From Ktedonobacter sp. SOSP1-85 (GTDB taxonomy: Bacteria; Chloroflexota; Ktedonobacteria; Ktedonobacterales; Ktedonobacteraceae), in contig NZ_BNJI01000001.1 in NCBI RefSeq assembly GCF_016587415.1, positions 6,363,501 through 6,427,500 on the forward strand: a stretch of 64,000 nt of DNA, given 5' to 3'. Below are positions 36,723-46,567 of the stretch, piece after piece. The translations under genes and the position numbers were made by a program. The notes below the pieces were generated by a model. That model was not told where the DNA came from. It saw only the letters and a program-made list of their open reading frames with translations, and did not search any database. Each line of letters begins with the position of its first letter. Position 1 is the first letter of the stretch.

Positions 36723-37115
36723 GCTCCGTCGCCATTCCTGCTGAGAGGCCGGAGGTACAATAAGCTGTTCCAGATCCGCAGAGGCCCAGTGGTCTAGGGC
36801 GGAAGAGATCACGCGTCAGGTCTCCTCAAACATGGCGACCAGTTCAGCGGCTTCAGGCACAGCTGACTCATCGCTGGACGCCCAGCGGTCCATAGCGGTC
36901 ATAGCGGCATTTTCTTCCCTCATCCATGCAAAGAACCAGTTGACGCGTGCACCGATCATATGGGCGAGAAGCTCTCCGATGGACACGTAATGGGGCGCCA
37001 CAGAGAGGGCAAGTTGTTCGGAGGAAAGCGGTGCGATAGTTTTGACAATGGCTTGTTGATAGTTCTCCTAACCTGATTTGTAAAACGTGGCCAGGGGAGA
37101 TACCTGTTCTGTCAT
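36722..37115 (-). pseudogene. DinB-family protein, two nonsense codons, interrupted
   Basis: The frame starting at ATG 37115 (AAGGAG nine bases upstream) reads MTEQVSPLATFYKSG, then TAG, then ENYQQAIVKTIAPLSSEQ. It continues through HYVSIGELLAHMIGARVNW (a DinB metal-site helix) and MFEET, then TGA, then RVISSALDHWASADLEQL. Both stops replace expected Trp codons. The frame is finally cut at about 36722 by the IscB element. DinB-like four-helix proteins are often thiol- or stress-related metal enzymes. This copy is inactivated three times over. Confidence 0.8.
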
Positions 37116-37508
37116 AGCTGTCTGCTCCTTACTTCTGATCATGTGCTCCCATGAGGAGGAGTGTGACTATCATAGAACAGAGAAAGGAGCAAAACTTCTT
37201 CTATCTTGCTCTTCTTGCCACGCAGGATCACCGCTACGCATTGCAAAACACGCTCTAAAAACTCACAGGCGGATGCCAACTCCTGTTCGCGCCCAATGCA
37301 TGCTGTTAATTGCATGGGTATGTCCTACAAGCTGTGTTCCCCAATCGCGCTTCCTGCGCCTTTTGCTACAGAGGAGTATAACACACCCGGACCAAGTTTT
37401 CTTCAATCTATGCTATGCTCAATCCTGTTTGCAGATGTATTGGAGTGTAGACAAAATCCTTATGAAGCCAGGATAGAAGCGGCTTGGGCTATGTGCATGC
37501 TAAGATGA
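37116..37508. other. Intergenic, nothing recognised
   Basis: Upstream of the DinB relic; no supported gene or repeat. Confidence 0.4.
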
Positions 37509-37565
37509 CAGAAAGGAGAGAGCGAAGAGACAGGAATCCCATGCTTCTTTGCTCTCTCCTTTCTG
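37509..37565. terminator. 15-bp hairpin after WYL regulator
   Basis: CAGAAAGGAGAGAGC (37509-37523) pairs perfectly with 37551-37565, 13 bases after the regulator's stop codon. It has a long loop and no T-tract. Confidence 0.55.
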
Positions 37566-37577
37566 CACTCCATTTCA

Positions 37578-38867
37578 TCATGATGAAATTTTGGTTCCGA
37601 CCTCACTCAGTTCCGAAAGTGTGTACCCAGCTTTCGTCCAAGCATCGACAAAAGGCGGGTAGTGCTGTAAAAGACGCTCGAACAACTCACTATTGTTGAC
37701 CTGCATCCTGTCCAGGCAGGCAATCGTTCTCACGTCGAGAGAGAGTTGACGAGGTTGGCGAACGACTCCGCTTTTTGCGTGTGTTTTGCGCCCAGCAGCA
37801 CTTTTTCGTCCCCTGGGTGTACGCCCTCTCTTGTTGGCCTTTTGACTGCTGATTTGCTTCGATCTCCCCGTTTTCTGGGCATGGTCGGCCTCTTTGGGAA
37901 CATCTTTCTCCCTGGTCTGCTCGGCGTAGCTGGCTATGGTGAGAGCATGCTGGCGTACAACGGTTCGTAATTCAAGGGGGCGATGAATCAGGAAAGGGAC
38001 CTCCAGACCAGCAAGCCGATGAGCTGCCCATCTGAGATCCTCCACCTCGCCACGTACCAGTACCCCCTCTTGCGTCTTTTCAAAATAGGCGGATGACAGG
38101 CTCAATTGGCGCTGCGCCTCCTCTACCGTGGTCTGAAGGCAGACTTCGACCTGCCATACGCTCGGAACGGAAGCCAGCGCATGCTGCACCGCAGAGAGGG
38201 CCGAAAAGTCTTCTGGAAAGGGAAACGTTTCATCGAGAGGCTCGACGAGCACAATGCGGTCCAGGCGAAAGAGGCGCTGCTCTTGTCGTAAGTGGCAGTA
38301 GCCGATGGTGTACCAGAGCCCCTCGTGATACACCACGCCATAGGGGTCAAATGTTCGCTCCGTGACATCCAAACGAGCGGAACGATAGTGCAGACGAAGA
38401 CGCCGTCTGGCCTGGACACTCTCGCTGAGGATCGTCACGACGCGTGCTTGCGGGGGAGCGTGAAATGATCGGCTCTCGAAGATCACTGTCTGTTCCATCG
38501 CCTGGATGCGGGTGCGCGTCGCGGCAGGCAGAACGCGTTCGACCTTGGCTAACACCCCTTCAATGGCAGGAGCCGTTGTGGCCAAGCCGTTCTCTCGTGC
38601 GAGCAACAAACTGAGTGTGAGCGCCTCTGACTCGTCTTCTGTAAAGATCAATGGGGGAAGCTTGTAGCCAGCTCGCAGGCGATAGGCTCCATAGCGGCCA
38701 CGCACGGCCTCGACGGGGATTCCCAGGTCAACAAGGACCTCAATGTAATGCCGCACCGTCCGAATGTCCACTTCCAGTCGTCGCGCCAGTTCTGCACCAG
38801 TTATGCGCCCATGTGCTTGCAGGAGTTCTAAGACCGCCAGCACACGGGCCGTTGGGCGATAGACCAC
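37578..38867 (-). CDS. WYL-domain transcriptional regulator with C-terminal extension
   Basis: Residues 1-60 form a DeoR-type winged HTH (RITGAELARRLEVDIRTVRHYIE). Residues ~140-215 form the WYL domain (LRLHYRSARLDVTERTFDPYGVVYHEGLWYTIGY) and ~235-310 the WCX ligand-sensing part. Unusually, a Lys/Arg-rich linker and a further ~45-residue module (LSLDVRTIACLDRMQVNNSE, FERLLQHYPPFVDAWTKAGY) follow. It should sense a nucleotide-like or other small ligand. It is divergent from the alpha/beta hydrolase, its likely target. The promoter TTGATT-N17-TACAAT lies at 38907-38935. Confidence 0.88.
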   Translation of the reverse strand: MVYRPTARVLAVLELLQAHGRITGAELARRLEVDIRTVRHYIEVLVDLGIPVEAVRGRYGAYRLRAGYKLPPLIFTEDESEALTLSLLLARENGLATTAPAIEGVLAKVERVLPAATRTRIQAMEQTVIFESRSFHAPPQARVVTILSESVQARRRLRLHYRSARLDVTERTFDPYGVVYHEGLWYTIGYCHLRQEQRLFRLDRIVLVEPLDETFPFPEDFSALSAVQHALASVPSVWQVEVCLQTTVEEAQRQLSLSSAYFEKTQEGVLVRGEVEDLRWAAHRLAGLEVPFLIHRPLELRTVVRQHALTIASYAEQTREKDVPKEADHAQKTGRSKQISSQKANKRGRTPRGRKSAAGRKTHAKSGVVRQPRQLSLDVRTIACLDRMQVNNSELFERLLQHYPPFVDAWTKAGYTLSELSEVGTKISS

Positions 38868-38906
38868 GTTCTTGCTCCTTCATCAAAATCTCTTCAATGA
38901 GGATCA

Positions 38907-38935
38907 ATTGTATCACCTTTTCACGCTACAATCAA
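38907..38935 (-). promoter_or_regulatory. Promoter of the WYL regulator
   Basis: On the minus strand, TTGATT (38935-38930) and TACAAT (38912-38907) with exactly 17 bp between, 40 bases before the start codon. Confidence 0.65.
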
Positions 38936-39084
38936 AAACGTAGATGATGCACCAGGGAGCAGAAGAGCGTTGACCTCTCTGCACCTCACAAGGACGCTCT
39001 TCCCTACGAGACGACGATCCCCTTGATATGCATCCTCCACAAACCGTTCTTGACGTCTATTCTGACCAGAGGAGGTTCTTGCTC

Positions 39085-39915
39085 ATGCCTTTTCTTGAAA
39101 CCAACGATCACACCAGCTTGTATTATCGGGACTGAGGGACGGGTGTGCCCGTCGTGTTCTTGAGCAGTTGGGCAGCGAGTAGCCCGATGTGGGAGTACCA
39201 GATGCTGCCGCTTAGCGAACGCGGCTTGCGCTGTATCGCCTATGACCGGCGCGGCCACGGCCGCTCGGATGATCCTGGGCGCGGCTATGATTTCGACACC
39301 TTGGCCGATGATCTGGCCGAACTGCTCACGCAACTCGACCTGCGCGGAGTGACCCTGGTTGGCCACTCGATGGGCTGTGCCGAAATCGCCCGCTATCTCT
39401 CGCGCCATGGCACGAGCCGCATCGCCCGTGCCGTCCTGATCGGTACGACCACCCCTTTCCTTCTGCAAACACCCGATAACCCGGCAGGGGTTCCCAAACA
39501 CCTCTTTGAGGCCAATACTGCAATCCTGTTGGCGGATCGCCAGCGGTATTTCGCCAGCGGTATGATCAAGTTCTTTGGCCTTGGAAGGTCATGGCCAGCG
39601 CCGGAGAACGTGTCGCCGGAAGTGATGCAATGGGCCTTGCGCTTGACCGATGAGTGTTCGCCCAAAGCCATTCTTGCCTGTCGCCGCGCCATAGATGAGA
39701 CCGATTTCCGGTCGGATTTGCGCGCCTTTACGATCCCGACGTTGATTCTTCATGGAGACAACGATCAGTCCACACCTCTCCAGAGGTGTGGACGCAGGAC
39801 CGCGCAGGCGATCCCACACAGCCAACTCAACGTGTATGAGGGGGCGGCGCACGGCCTGTTTCTGACGCACAAAGAGCGCGTCAACGACGATCTGCTGGCC
39901 TTTATCCAGGGCTGA
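39085..39915 (+). pseudogene. Alpha/beta hydrolase with in-frame TGA
   Basis: ATG 39085, behind GGAGG, starts MPFLETNDHTSLYYRD. TGA (39133-39135) then stands where relatives have Trp, and the frame continues as GTGVPVVFLSSWAASSPMWE. The rest is an intact hydrolase of the non-haem chloroperoxidase/esterase type, with nucleophile GHSMGCA, acid in ILHGDNDQS and His in GAAHGLFLTH. Translation might restart at GTG 39145 (261 codons left) and give a nearly complete enzyme missing the first strand. I therefore call it a nonsense-interrupted gene of uncertain activity. It is divergent from the WYL regulator. Confidence 0.75.
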
Positions 39916-39934
39916 GTGGGCGAAAAATGGGCGT

Positions 39935-40035
39935 GTGGGTCCAGCGCTGGACCCACGTGGCTTCGATCAAACGAACGCCGGTGTTCTCCCACATCTCCTG
40001 TTTGGTTGGAGAACCGAGCAGGAGATGTGGGAGAA
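39935..40035. repeat. Two strong palindromes before IS4-like gene
   Basis: GTGGGTCCAGC/GCTGGACCCAC (39935-39956) is a perfect 22-bp palindrome. TTCTCCCACATCTCCTG (39984-40000) is perfectly inverted at 40019-40035. They probably belong to the end of the insertion sequence that follows. Confidence 0.7.
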
Positions 40036-40117
40036 GGGCAAAAGACTCGGTGAATGGGGTTCCAAAGACAGAGAAAAGAAACAGAACGCATCCAGACAAG
40101 GAAAACAAACACAGCGT

Positions 40118-41287
40118 ATGACGCATTCTGAAGTGACCATCCAGATTACTTCCACATCTCTTCCCTCAACCCCTGCTTGGATGGGAGAAGTGGCAGCCTT
40201 TGCTCAAGTGCTCACCCATACGGGAATCCTGAAAGCGATCCAGGATCAGGTGCGTTTCGTCCGCGCACGCTTTGGCACCTATGATCTGATCGATTTTGTC
40301 GCCGTGTTGATTGGCTATGCTCTTTCCGACAAATCCACGCTGCTGGCCTTTTACGAACGGCTTGCTCCGTTTGCCGAGCCGTTCATGGCCCTATTTGGTC
40401 GAAACCAGTTACCCCATCGTTCGACCCTTTCCCGTTTTTTTGCCGCCCTTGACCAGAACACTGTGGAATCCCTGCGTACGCTTTTTCAAGAGGATCTGCT
40501 TGCCCGCAAACCGTTTGCCTCTCCCGGAGGAGTGTTCGACCGAACGGGAGAGCAGTGGATAGTAGTGGATGTGGATGGTACAAGGCAAGCCGCCCGTCAA
40601 CGGGCACTCCCGCAGATGGAGTCGCTGCCTACTGCCTATCGGCGCTTCGATGCGGTTTGTGCACCAGGATATCTGGGACGCAAGCGGGGAGAAGTCGTGC
40701 GCACCCGCACCGTTATTCTCCAGGCGCATACGCATCAGTTTTTAGGCACGTTTGGTGGCCCAGGCAATGGAAATTACCGGGGCGAACTGGTGCGGGCGAT
40801 AGGGGTGATCACCAGCTATGCGGCCAAACTGGAGCTTTCTCCTGCTTCCGTGCTGCTTCGTCTCGATGGTCTCTATGGCGACGCTGCTCCGCTCCTCGAT
40901 GTCCTCACCGCTGGTCTGGGAGTCATTGCCCGGAGTCGTGACTACTCTCTTCTAGATCTGGAGATCGTCAAGCAGGTGCTTGTCCGTGCCCCAGATCAAG
41001 TGCGAACCCATCCAGAAAGTGGAATGACACGTGCTTTGTACGATTGTGAGTCCGTTTCTTTGACGCCAACCGGACCCCAGGTGCGCTTGGTGGTCGCCAC
41101 CCATGCCGCCACCTCCCCTCCTCCAAAAATTGGTGTCGAGCGGGACGGCACGGTCTACGAGTTGTTCGTCAGCACCCTTCCCTCACCCGCTTTTACCTCC
41201 TCGGATGTGCTTGATTTGTATCTACATCGCGGATCATTTGAGACGGTGCGCGCCGATGAGGATGTTGAGCAAAACGCGGATCGATGA
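40118..41287 (+). CDS. IS4-like DDE transposase, C-terminally short
   Basis: The 389-residue product has DDE-type motifs: Asp in QWIVVDVDGTRQAA, Asp in VLLRLDGLYGDAAP, and the acidic stretch LYLHRGSFETVRADEDVEQ with the likely catalytic Glu. Family members that I recall continue for a few hundred residues with a Cys-rich C-terminal region. Here a TGA (41285) follows QNADR, and the continuing frame (MGNLLEVLEPLELREAIR to 41460) is unrelated. It is therefore probably truncated. The relic at 45928-46356 looks like the missing type of C-terminus from a related copy. Confidence 0.7.
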   Translation: MTHSEVTIQITSTSLPSTPAWMGEVAAFAQVLTHTGILKAIQDQVRFVRARFGTYDLIDFVAVLIGYALSDKSTLLAFYERLAPFAEPFMALFGRNQLPHRSTLSRFFAALDQNTVESLRTLFQEDLLARKPFASPGGVFDRTGEQWIVVDVDGTRQAARQRALPQMESLPTAYRRFDAVCAPGYLGRKRGEVVRTRTVILQAHTHQFLGTFGGPGNGNYRGELVRAIGVITSYAAKLELSPASVLLRLDGLYGDAAPLLDVLTAGLGVIARSRDYSLLDLEIVKQVLVRAPDQVRTHPESGMTRALYDCESVSLTPTGPQVRLVVATHAATSPPPKIGVERDGTVYELFVSTLPSPAFTSSDVLDLYLHRGSFETVRADEDVEQNADR

Positions 41288-41566
41288 GTTGTTCTGGGCA
41301 TGGGGAATCTCCTGGAAGTCTTAGAGCCGTTGGAGCTTCGTGAAGCCATTCGCGCGCAGGCCCAACAGATTGTCGCCCTCTATGATGAAGAGGGAAGGCG
41401 TCATAGGCGATCTTTTTGGATAAGGTCACAGAGATGGAACGTGGCATGGAAAGCTTTCTAGGGTTTTCCTTCAGTATCTCTTCCCTGTCAATTTCGATCT
41501 GGACTGACCACTAGTATAACAGTATCAAAATCTCATGACAAATGATGACACTTGCATGAGCGCTGT
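41288..41566. other. IS debris downstream of transposase
   Basis: The transposase frame continues open to 41460 after its stop; nothing else is recognised. Confidence 0.35.
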
Positions 41567-42022
41567 TTAGACGGCAATCCGCCTGGGCCTCACTGCCACG
41601 GCCTCTATCCCCTGCCCTAAGGAGTCGGGGAATGCTTTGCGCAGAATGTTATAGCTGGCATTCACATCGGCGTGGATCCGCCTTCCACTCGCCGCCCGGT
41701 ACAAGCTGCGTCGCTCGCGTTTGTCGCTGAAGCGCGGCTTCTCCCTCGGCTGCGGGTCGTAGGAGGGGAGCGCGTCCAGGTCCAGGAAGGATGCCTTGCT
41801 GGTGTAGCTTTCCTCGACCAGCACCACCTCGATGCCCATGAGCTTCGCCTTGTAGCTCAGCATCTCGATGAAGCGAGCGTGAGGGGTCTGCACGAAGGTC
41901 TGGTTGGTTTTGCGTCCCAGGTTCACCTCTTGCTTCCAGAGGGGGTTCTTGCCCACCACCAGCGTTCCGATGCCCTCCTCGACCAGATGATCGATGATCC
42001 GACGGCTTGCCGTGTGCAGGGC
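41567..42022 (-). pseudogene. TnpB C-terminal fragment
   Basis: The frame encodes the last third of a TnpB of the same subfamily as the IS607 tnpB at 49426: HTASRRIIDHLVEEGIGTLV, KTNQTFVQTPHARFIEML, VVLVEESYTSKASFLD (RuvC Glu), and RIHADVNASYNIL (RuvC Asp). Everything before HTASRR, including the first RuvC Asp, is missing. The open frame upstream to 42217 is unrelated. Confidence 0.85.
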
Positions 42023-42469
42023 TCTATAAATTGAGCAAGTAAAATATGATATACTGTTGCTGAGGCAAAAAGTATACAAACGCATGTTTCTGCCTGTTGG
42101 CATGAATAGTGTGCAGACGCAGTGCCGCGTCATTGCAGAGATAGAGTGCAAGGATGCATGTATCGAGTGATCCTCCCGGGTACGAGTGAGTGGTTTTACA
42201 TACCCTCTCTCATCCACTGCCTATACAATGCATGCTTTCGCTGACTCTCAGGCCCTCGCTGGTCTTGATCTCCTTGCTGGTCTTGACAACTACTTGTCTC
42301 GTCGTATTTTTGTCTAGCCAGCAAACAAAAAGGCCGATTTGCAAGAAGTATTGAGGGAGAAGTGCATGGCGCTCGGTAGATGTCACATTACTTGAACATC
42401 CGTGTGTATTTTTGATGCCCACTAGATTGATCCTTCTCAATATATTTTGCATGAAGAAAGGAATGCTTG
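42023..42469. other. Intergenic, nothing recognised
   Basis: AT-richer leader of the amidase gene; no gene or clear promoter could be fixed. Confidence 0.4.
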
Positions 42470-43615
42470 ATGTGTACCAATTGTGAGGATGAAGGGACAC
42501 AGCCTCAACCGCAGGAAATACAACGTCGAACTCTTTTGAAGACAGGTCTGGGTGTTGTGACTGCTGTGGGACTGGGAGGCCTGCAATGTTTGACGTTGGC
42601 TCCCCATGCCTTGGCTCACACCCTGGATGGTGCCGCGCCCGAGATCATCAGTTGTGACGAGTGGGAGGCACGTCCACCCTCGTCACCCATAACGGTGCTG
42701 AATAAGAAGGCGACGAAGATCCTGGTGCATCATACTGCTTTCCCGAATGTGACTGATTACTCGCGCGACCAGGCGATCAAGTTGGCACATGATATCCAGA
42801 ATTTGCATATGGACACGAATGGCTGGATTGATACAGGCCAGCACTTCACTGTGAGCCGTGGTGGGTATATCACTGAGGGGCGCCATCGCAGCCTGGAAGT
42901 ACTCCAGACGGCGGACCGCTTTGTGCAAAGCGCGCACTGCCCGTATCTCAACCAGGAGGCCATCGGTATTGAGAACGAGGGCACCTATATCGATGTTCTG
43001 CCTCCCGAAGCGCTATGGAACTCCCTCGTCGATCTGTGTGTGTATACCTGTCAGCAGTATGGGTTTGGTGCGAACGTCATCTTCGGACATTGGAACTTTC
43101 AGGAGACTGATTGCCCGGGTATCATGTTCTATAGCAAATTCCCACAGTTGCGTCGCGAGGTAGCGGCAAAACTGGGACAGAGTATGCCCGAGCGCACCTG
43201 GGTCGATCTGCGTTGGGGAGTTCGTGGTGATACTGTTCGAGCGTTGCAATATGTCTTGCGTGCCCAGGGCAGCGATGTCGTGATTAGCGGTACCTATGAT
43301 GATCCAACCTATCAGCTTGTGACGGCCTTTCAGAGTGCCAAAGGCATTACGCCTGATGGGTACACGAGAAATGACACCTGGGAAGCGCTGGTGGGTACTA
43401 TTCGCCTCGATAACCAGAGCCAGGGTGACTACGTCAATGCCGTGCAGGTCATTCTTAAGCGCAATGGCTACGATGTCACCGTCAATGGCCAGTACGACCA
43501 TGCGACCATGAAGGCTGTCAAGCAAGTGCAGTCGCTGCACCTGCTTCCCCCAACGGGCAAGGTTGATCTGAATGCCTGGTGTGCCATTATTGGTGGCATA
43601 CTCAGTCGCGGCTAA
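42470..43615 (+). CDS. Tat-exported N-acetylmuramoyl-L-alanine amidase with two PG-binding domains
   Basis: The 381-residue protein starts with a twin-arginine-like signal (IQRRTLLKTGLGVVTAVGLGG). A PGRP/Amidase_2 domain covers residues ~60-230, with zinc ligands in LVHHTAF and GHWNFQETDCPG. Two PG_binding_1 repeats follow (LRWGVRGDTVRALQYVLRAQ; DYVNAVQVILKRNGYDVTVN). It should cleave the amide between muramic acid and the peptide outside the cell. Start ATG 42470 has AAAGGA seven bases upstream; the TTG at 42467 is less likely. It is a single gene with no visible partner. Confidence 0.88.
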   Translation: MCTNCEDEGTQPQPQEIQRRTLLKTGLGVVTAVGLGGLQCLTLAPHALAHTLDGAAPEIISCDEWEARPPSSPITVLNKKATKILVHHTAFPNVTDYSRDQAIKLAHDIQNLHMDTNGWIDTGQHFTVSRGGYITEGRHRSLEVLQTADRFVQSAHCPYLNQEAIGIENEGTYIDVLPPEALWNSLVDLCVYTCQQYGFGANVIFGHWNFQETDCPGIMFYSKFPQLRREVAAKLGQSMPERTWVDLRWGVRGDTVRALQYVLRAQGSDVVISGTYDDPTYQLVTAFQSAKGITPDGYTRNDTWEALVGTIRLDNQSQGDYVNAVQVILKRNGYDVTVNGQYDHATMKAVKQVQSLHLLPPTGKVDLNAWCAIIGGILSRG

Positions 43616-44180
43616 TACCCCTGAGTGCTACGAATATATTTCCAGAACGAGAGATGGCTCCTCTGACAGTTGTCTCTCGCTCTGTGTTTTCAAAAGCGCG
43701 AGAGAAAGCCTTGGTGAGTTGTGATAGTAGATGCCACAACGACTGAAGGCGCATAGTGTATAGAGTGTTGGTATCCATGCAATTGAGTGGATATTGGTGA
43801 ATAAGTTTGTGAATGAAAACAATGTGCTTTTTGCTCTTTGAGGAACTGAAAATACCAAATTTTGGTAATAAGATCATTTATAGAATTACCTGCTAAAAGA
43901 TTTGGGATGTCTTGAAGGCCATCTGCGGATTCCTCCAGATACTGCTTTCTCAAGAGACAGTGGCTGGAGAAATCTCTTCTTGCTTGTTAGGAATGCCTGC
44001 ATTTTTCTTTCTGTAGCAGTGTTCTCATCTCTTCTTTCTAGAACAAGAAGGCTATGGCCGGTTAATACTCAAGAGCCTATTATTCTTTTCTCTGCAGAAC
44101 GTCTTTATTAATAAATGCCTAAGGCTGCATGTTCTGTTGAACGGCAAGTTGCGTTGTCTGTTTGGGAGAAATCGAAGCAT
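43616..44180. other. Intergenic, nothing recognised
   Basis: About 560 AT-rich bases between the amidase and the membrane protein; no supported gene. Confidence 0.45.
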
Positions 44181-44945
44181 ATGTCTGAAACGCACCCTTC
44201 ATCGGAGGAACATCTCACCTCCATCCTCACAACGTTACCAGTCCCGGTTTACATTCACTATGACGGCGATAAGCGGCTCTACTTTTGGGAGTGCCCTCCT
44301 CATGGGAAAGGGACCGCGCTCATGTTCGAAGATGCCTTGGCACAAGCTATGACCTGTACGCAAAACGCGCTCCTGCCCAGGATTACAGCAGCGTCTACGG
44401 AACCGCAAGAGAGACGCATCGCTTCTACATATACTTCAACTGAAAAAGATGCTGCTGAAGGGAACACTACGAAATCAGAAAAGCTCCAACAAGGCAAACT
44501 GCTACAACTCTTCAAGCATACAAGCTATAGCATGCCACCCGATGTTGCGCTCATACGTGCAAAATTAGCCTTTGCTTCCTTTGTCATGGCGATCTACTCC
44601 TGTGCGGTATTGAGTATGCTCCTACAGTCCTGGTGGATACTGGCTCTAGGCTTGCTTGCGGGAACGATTCTCAGCGTGCTTACTACTCTATCCATCGTTC
44701 CCGATAAATGGGCCGGAGACCAGCCTGTCATGATAGCTCAGGCCTTCCTCATCTTTACGCCGCTATGGGGATATATCGGCTGGTTGCTTTCTATGGTCAT
44801 CAGTCATGCCATCTTTCCATTTCCACCATCTGCGGCCCTCATCGCAGGGAATATCCTGGGCTTGCTCCTGGGGTTGCTCGTCGGATTGTTTGGATATGTT
44901 CTGATTGTAGCCATTATCACTGGTAAGCAGTTCAACGGGAAATAA
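44181..44945 (+). CDS. Hypothetical membrane protein
   Basis: From ATG 44181 the product has 254 residues. A soluble N-terminal half contains ILTTLPVPVYIHYDGDKRLY and ALMFEDALAQAMTCTQNAL. The C-terminal half has four hydrophobic segments, ending LLGLLVGLFGYVLIVAIITG. I do not recognise the family. A longer start at 44115 is possible but has no ribosome-binding site; GGGAG precedes 44181 at a wide spacing. No operon partner. Confidence 0.6.
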   Translation: MSETHPSSEEHLTSILTTLPVPVYIHYDGDKRLYFWECPPHGKGTALMFEDALAQAMTCTQNALLPRITAASTEPQERRIASTYTSTEKDAAEGNTTKSEKLQQGKLLQLFKHTSYSMPPDVALIRAKLAFASFVMAIYSCAVLSMLLQSWWILALGLLAGTILSVLTTLSIVPDKWAGDQPVMIAQAFLIFTPLWGYIGWLLSMVISHAIFPFPPSAALIAGNILGLLLGLLVGLFGYVLIVAIITGKQFNGK

Positions 44946-45369
44946 GCGGGTGTGTAGGATCAAGGCTCTGCTTCATTTTGGGATCAATCACGCTCCTCTC
45001 AGGAAGCGCAGCAGGGCCTTACGTAGTGGAGTGCCCGCCCTTGACCTGAAACGCTCCAGGTAGTGCATAATATGCGTATGTATCATACTTGATGCATACG
45101 CGAAAACACTTTATAGGCCCCTGAGTATGAACCGAAACATCATGCGCTGCTAAGGTAGCGCACCACTCCGCATGAAAAAGCGAAGCGACGCTGTGGGGCT
45201 GCGCTGCTAAAGCACGCGCTTACATATACTGGCGCGGCTCGGCTCCACAGCTTTTTCAGTAGGTACTGTCGCTAAATTGGTCCGGGTATCAAAGAGGTGA
45301 AAATTTGCTACGATAGAGTGCAGAAGAGATTGAGCTTGACCAAGAGATGCGTGACTAAGGAGGAAACGC
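44946..45369. other. Intergenic with imperfect stems
   Basis: Contains GCGTATG/CATACGC (about 45070-45106) and a longer imperfect stem pairing AAAAAGC...GCTGTGGGGC with GGCTCCACAGCTTTTT (about 45175-45259). No gene is seen; the long stem could be a structured RNA or a MITE. Confidence 0.4.
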
Positions 45370-45927
45370 GTGAGAAAACAAATACTTCTCATCCAGGGTG
45401 CAGGCAATCAGCACAAACCTTTAGGCAGCGGGAAATTGGTTGCATCCCTGCGGCAACAGCTTGGCAGCGATTACCAAGTCCTGGCTCCAGATATGCCTGA
45501 TCCTGACCATCCTAGATACCTTGCCTGGAGGGACCAGATTGAGCAAGAGCTAGGCAAGCTCGATGCTGACGCCTTGCTCATTGGGCACTCTTTAGGTGGT
45601 TCAATGTTGCTCAAATACCTGGCAGAAGGAACCTACCAGAAACCGATTGCCGGGTTGTTTCTGGTGGCTGTACCCTACTGGGGCAAGCAGGATTGGGAGC
45701 TTGAGTACGCTGTGCCAGATGATTTTGCTTCACGCCTCCCCCCGATCCGACAACTCTTCCTGTATCACAGTCGTTCTGATGAAGAAGTCCCATTTTCTTC
45801 TCTTAGACGTTATCAAGAAAAACTGCCCCAGGCAACAGTTCGCGTGCTCGGTGGGAAGGAACACTCTTTCACAGAAGGGTTGCCTCCGCTTGCTCAAGAT
45901 ATCAAGCGGTTGGAACCCAGAATCTAG
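45370..45927 (+). CDS. RBBP9/YdeN-like alpha/beta hydrolase
   Basis: This 185-residue protein has the short serine-hydrolase layout: QILLIQGAGNQHKPLGSG, nucleophile elbow ALLIGHSLGGSM, Asp in LFLYHSRSDEEVP, and His in LGGKEHSFTEG. The GTG at 45370 is the start, supported by a very strong AAGGAGGAAAC. The substrate is unknown; the family includes carboxylesterases. A transposase relic begins directly at its stop codon, so an IS insertion abuts the gene without damaging it. Confidence 0.85.
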   Translation: MRKQILLIQGAGNQHKPLGSGKLVASLRQQLGSDYQVLAPDMPDPDHPRYLAWRDQIEQELGKLDADALLIGHSLGGSMLLKYLAEGTYQKPIAGLFLVAVPYWGKQDWELEYAVPDDFASRLPPIRQLFLYHSRSDEEVPFSSLRRYQEKLPQATVRVLGGKEHSFTEGLPPLAQDIKRLEPRI

Positions 45928-46356
45928 CTGAAGCTCGTCTACCTCGCGTATCAGACTGACTGGAAGTCGCGTTCTCTGCGAGAACAATGTCTGGTAAAAG
46001 GAGCCAAAGGCAATCGTGCTCGACGGGTTAGCGCTGTCCGTCGCCTCTTGCCCCCACCTGCCTCGGTTGCGTGTGAGCAAAAGCCTGTCCTTCTCGGACC
46101 AATACGATGGGTGGATGTCGCAGGCCGAGCGCTTCGCCGCACCTGGACCATCCATTGGTGTCGTCAACACGCTGAGATCATCGCGCTTGTCGAGTGTCCT
46201 GAGAAGGTTTTTCCACCACCACGTCCCCCTCGTGAAGTGCGTTCGCATTACCGCTGGAGTTGGCCCGACCGGCTCGCCTGTAATGCCTGGTGGGGGCCAC
46301 CGCAACTGCGTGTCACCGTCGCAGGCGTCCCCACCTTTCTCGCTATCAAGTAACAC
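45928..46356 (+). pseudogene. Transposase C-terminal fragment
   Basis: The frame runs from LKLVYLAYQTDWKSRSLREQ through RWVDVAGRALRRTWTIHW and ends WWGPPQLRVTVAGVPTFLAI. The LREQC...RRVSAV pattern resembles the C-terminal region of IS4-like transposases such as the one at 40118. There is no start codon and no catalytic region. Confidence 0.5.
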
Positions 46357-46567
46357 AGGAGGAACTGACGAACAAACAGGCGATTTGAGCGAGGTGTCAT
46401 TGCCCCTCTGAGCTGGTCATGAGGGCCGAAAGTTTCTGTCTGCTTTCAGCAACCTCTTCCATTCCTTCATTGCTTGTTTGCTACAAGCTCGTTGCGTATC
46501 TCGTGGGATGAACCAGAATATGTGTCAAACCACGAGATTCAATCACCCTCAATGTGTAATTTCAGCC

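Noticed and set aside
39133..39135. TGA read as Trp (code reassignment)
   Set aside because: TGA falls at Trp positions in DinB and the hydrolase, but other intact genes end in TGA (for example the multicopper oxidase and the tetR ATGA overlap at 52295). TAA and TAG nonsense codons also occur, so ordinary mutation is the better explanation.
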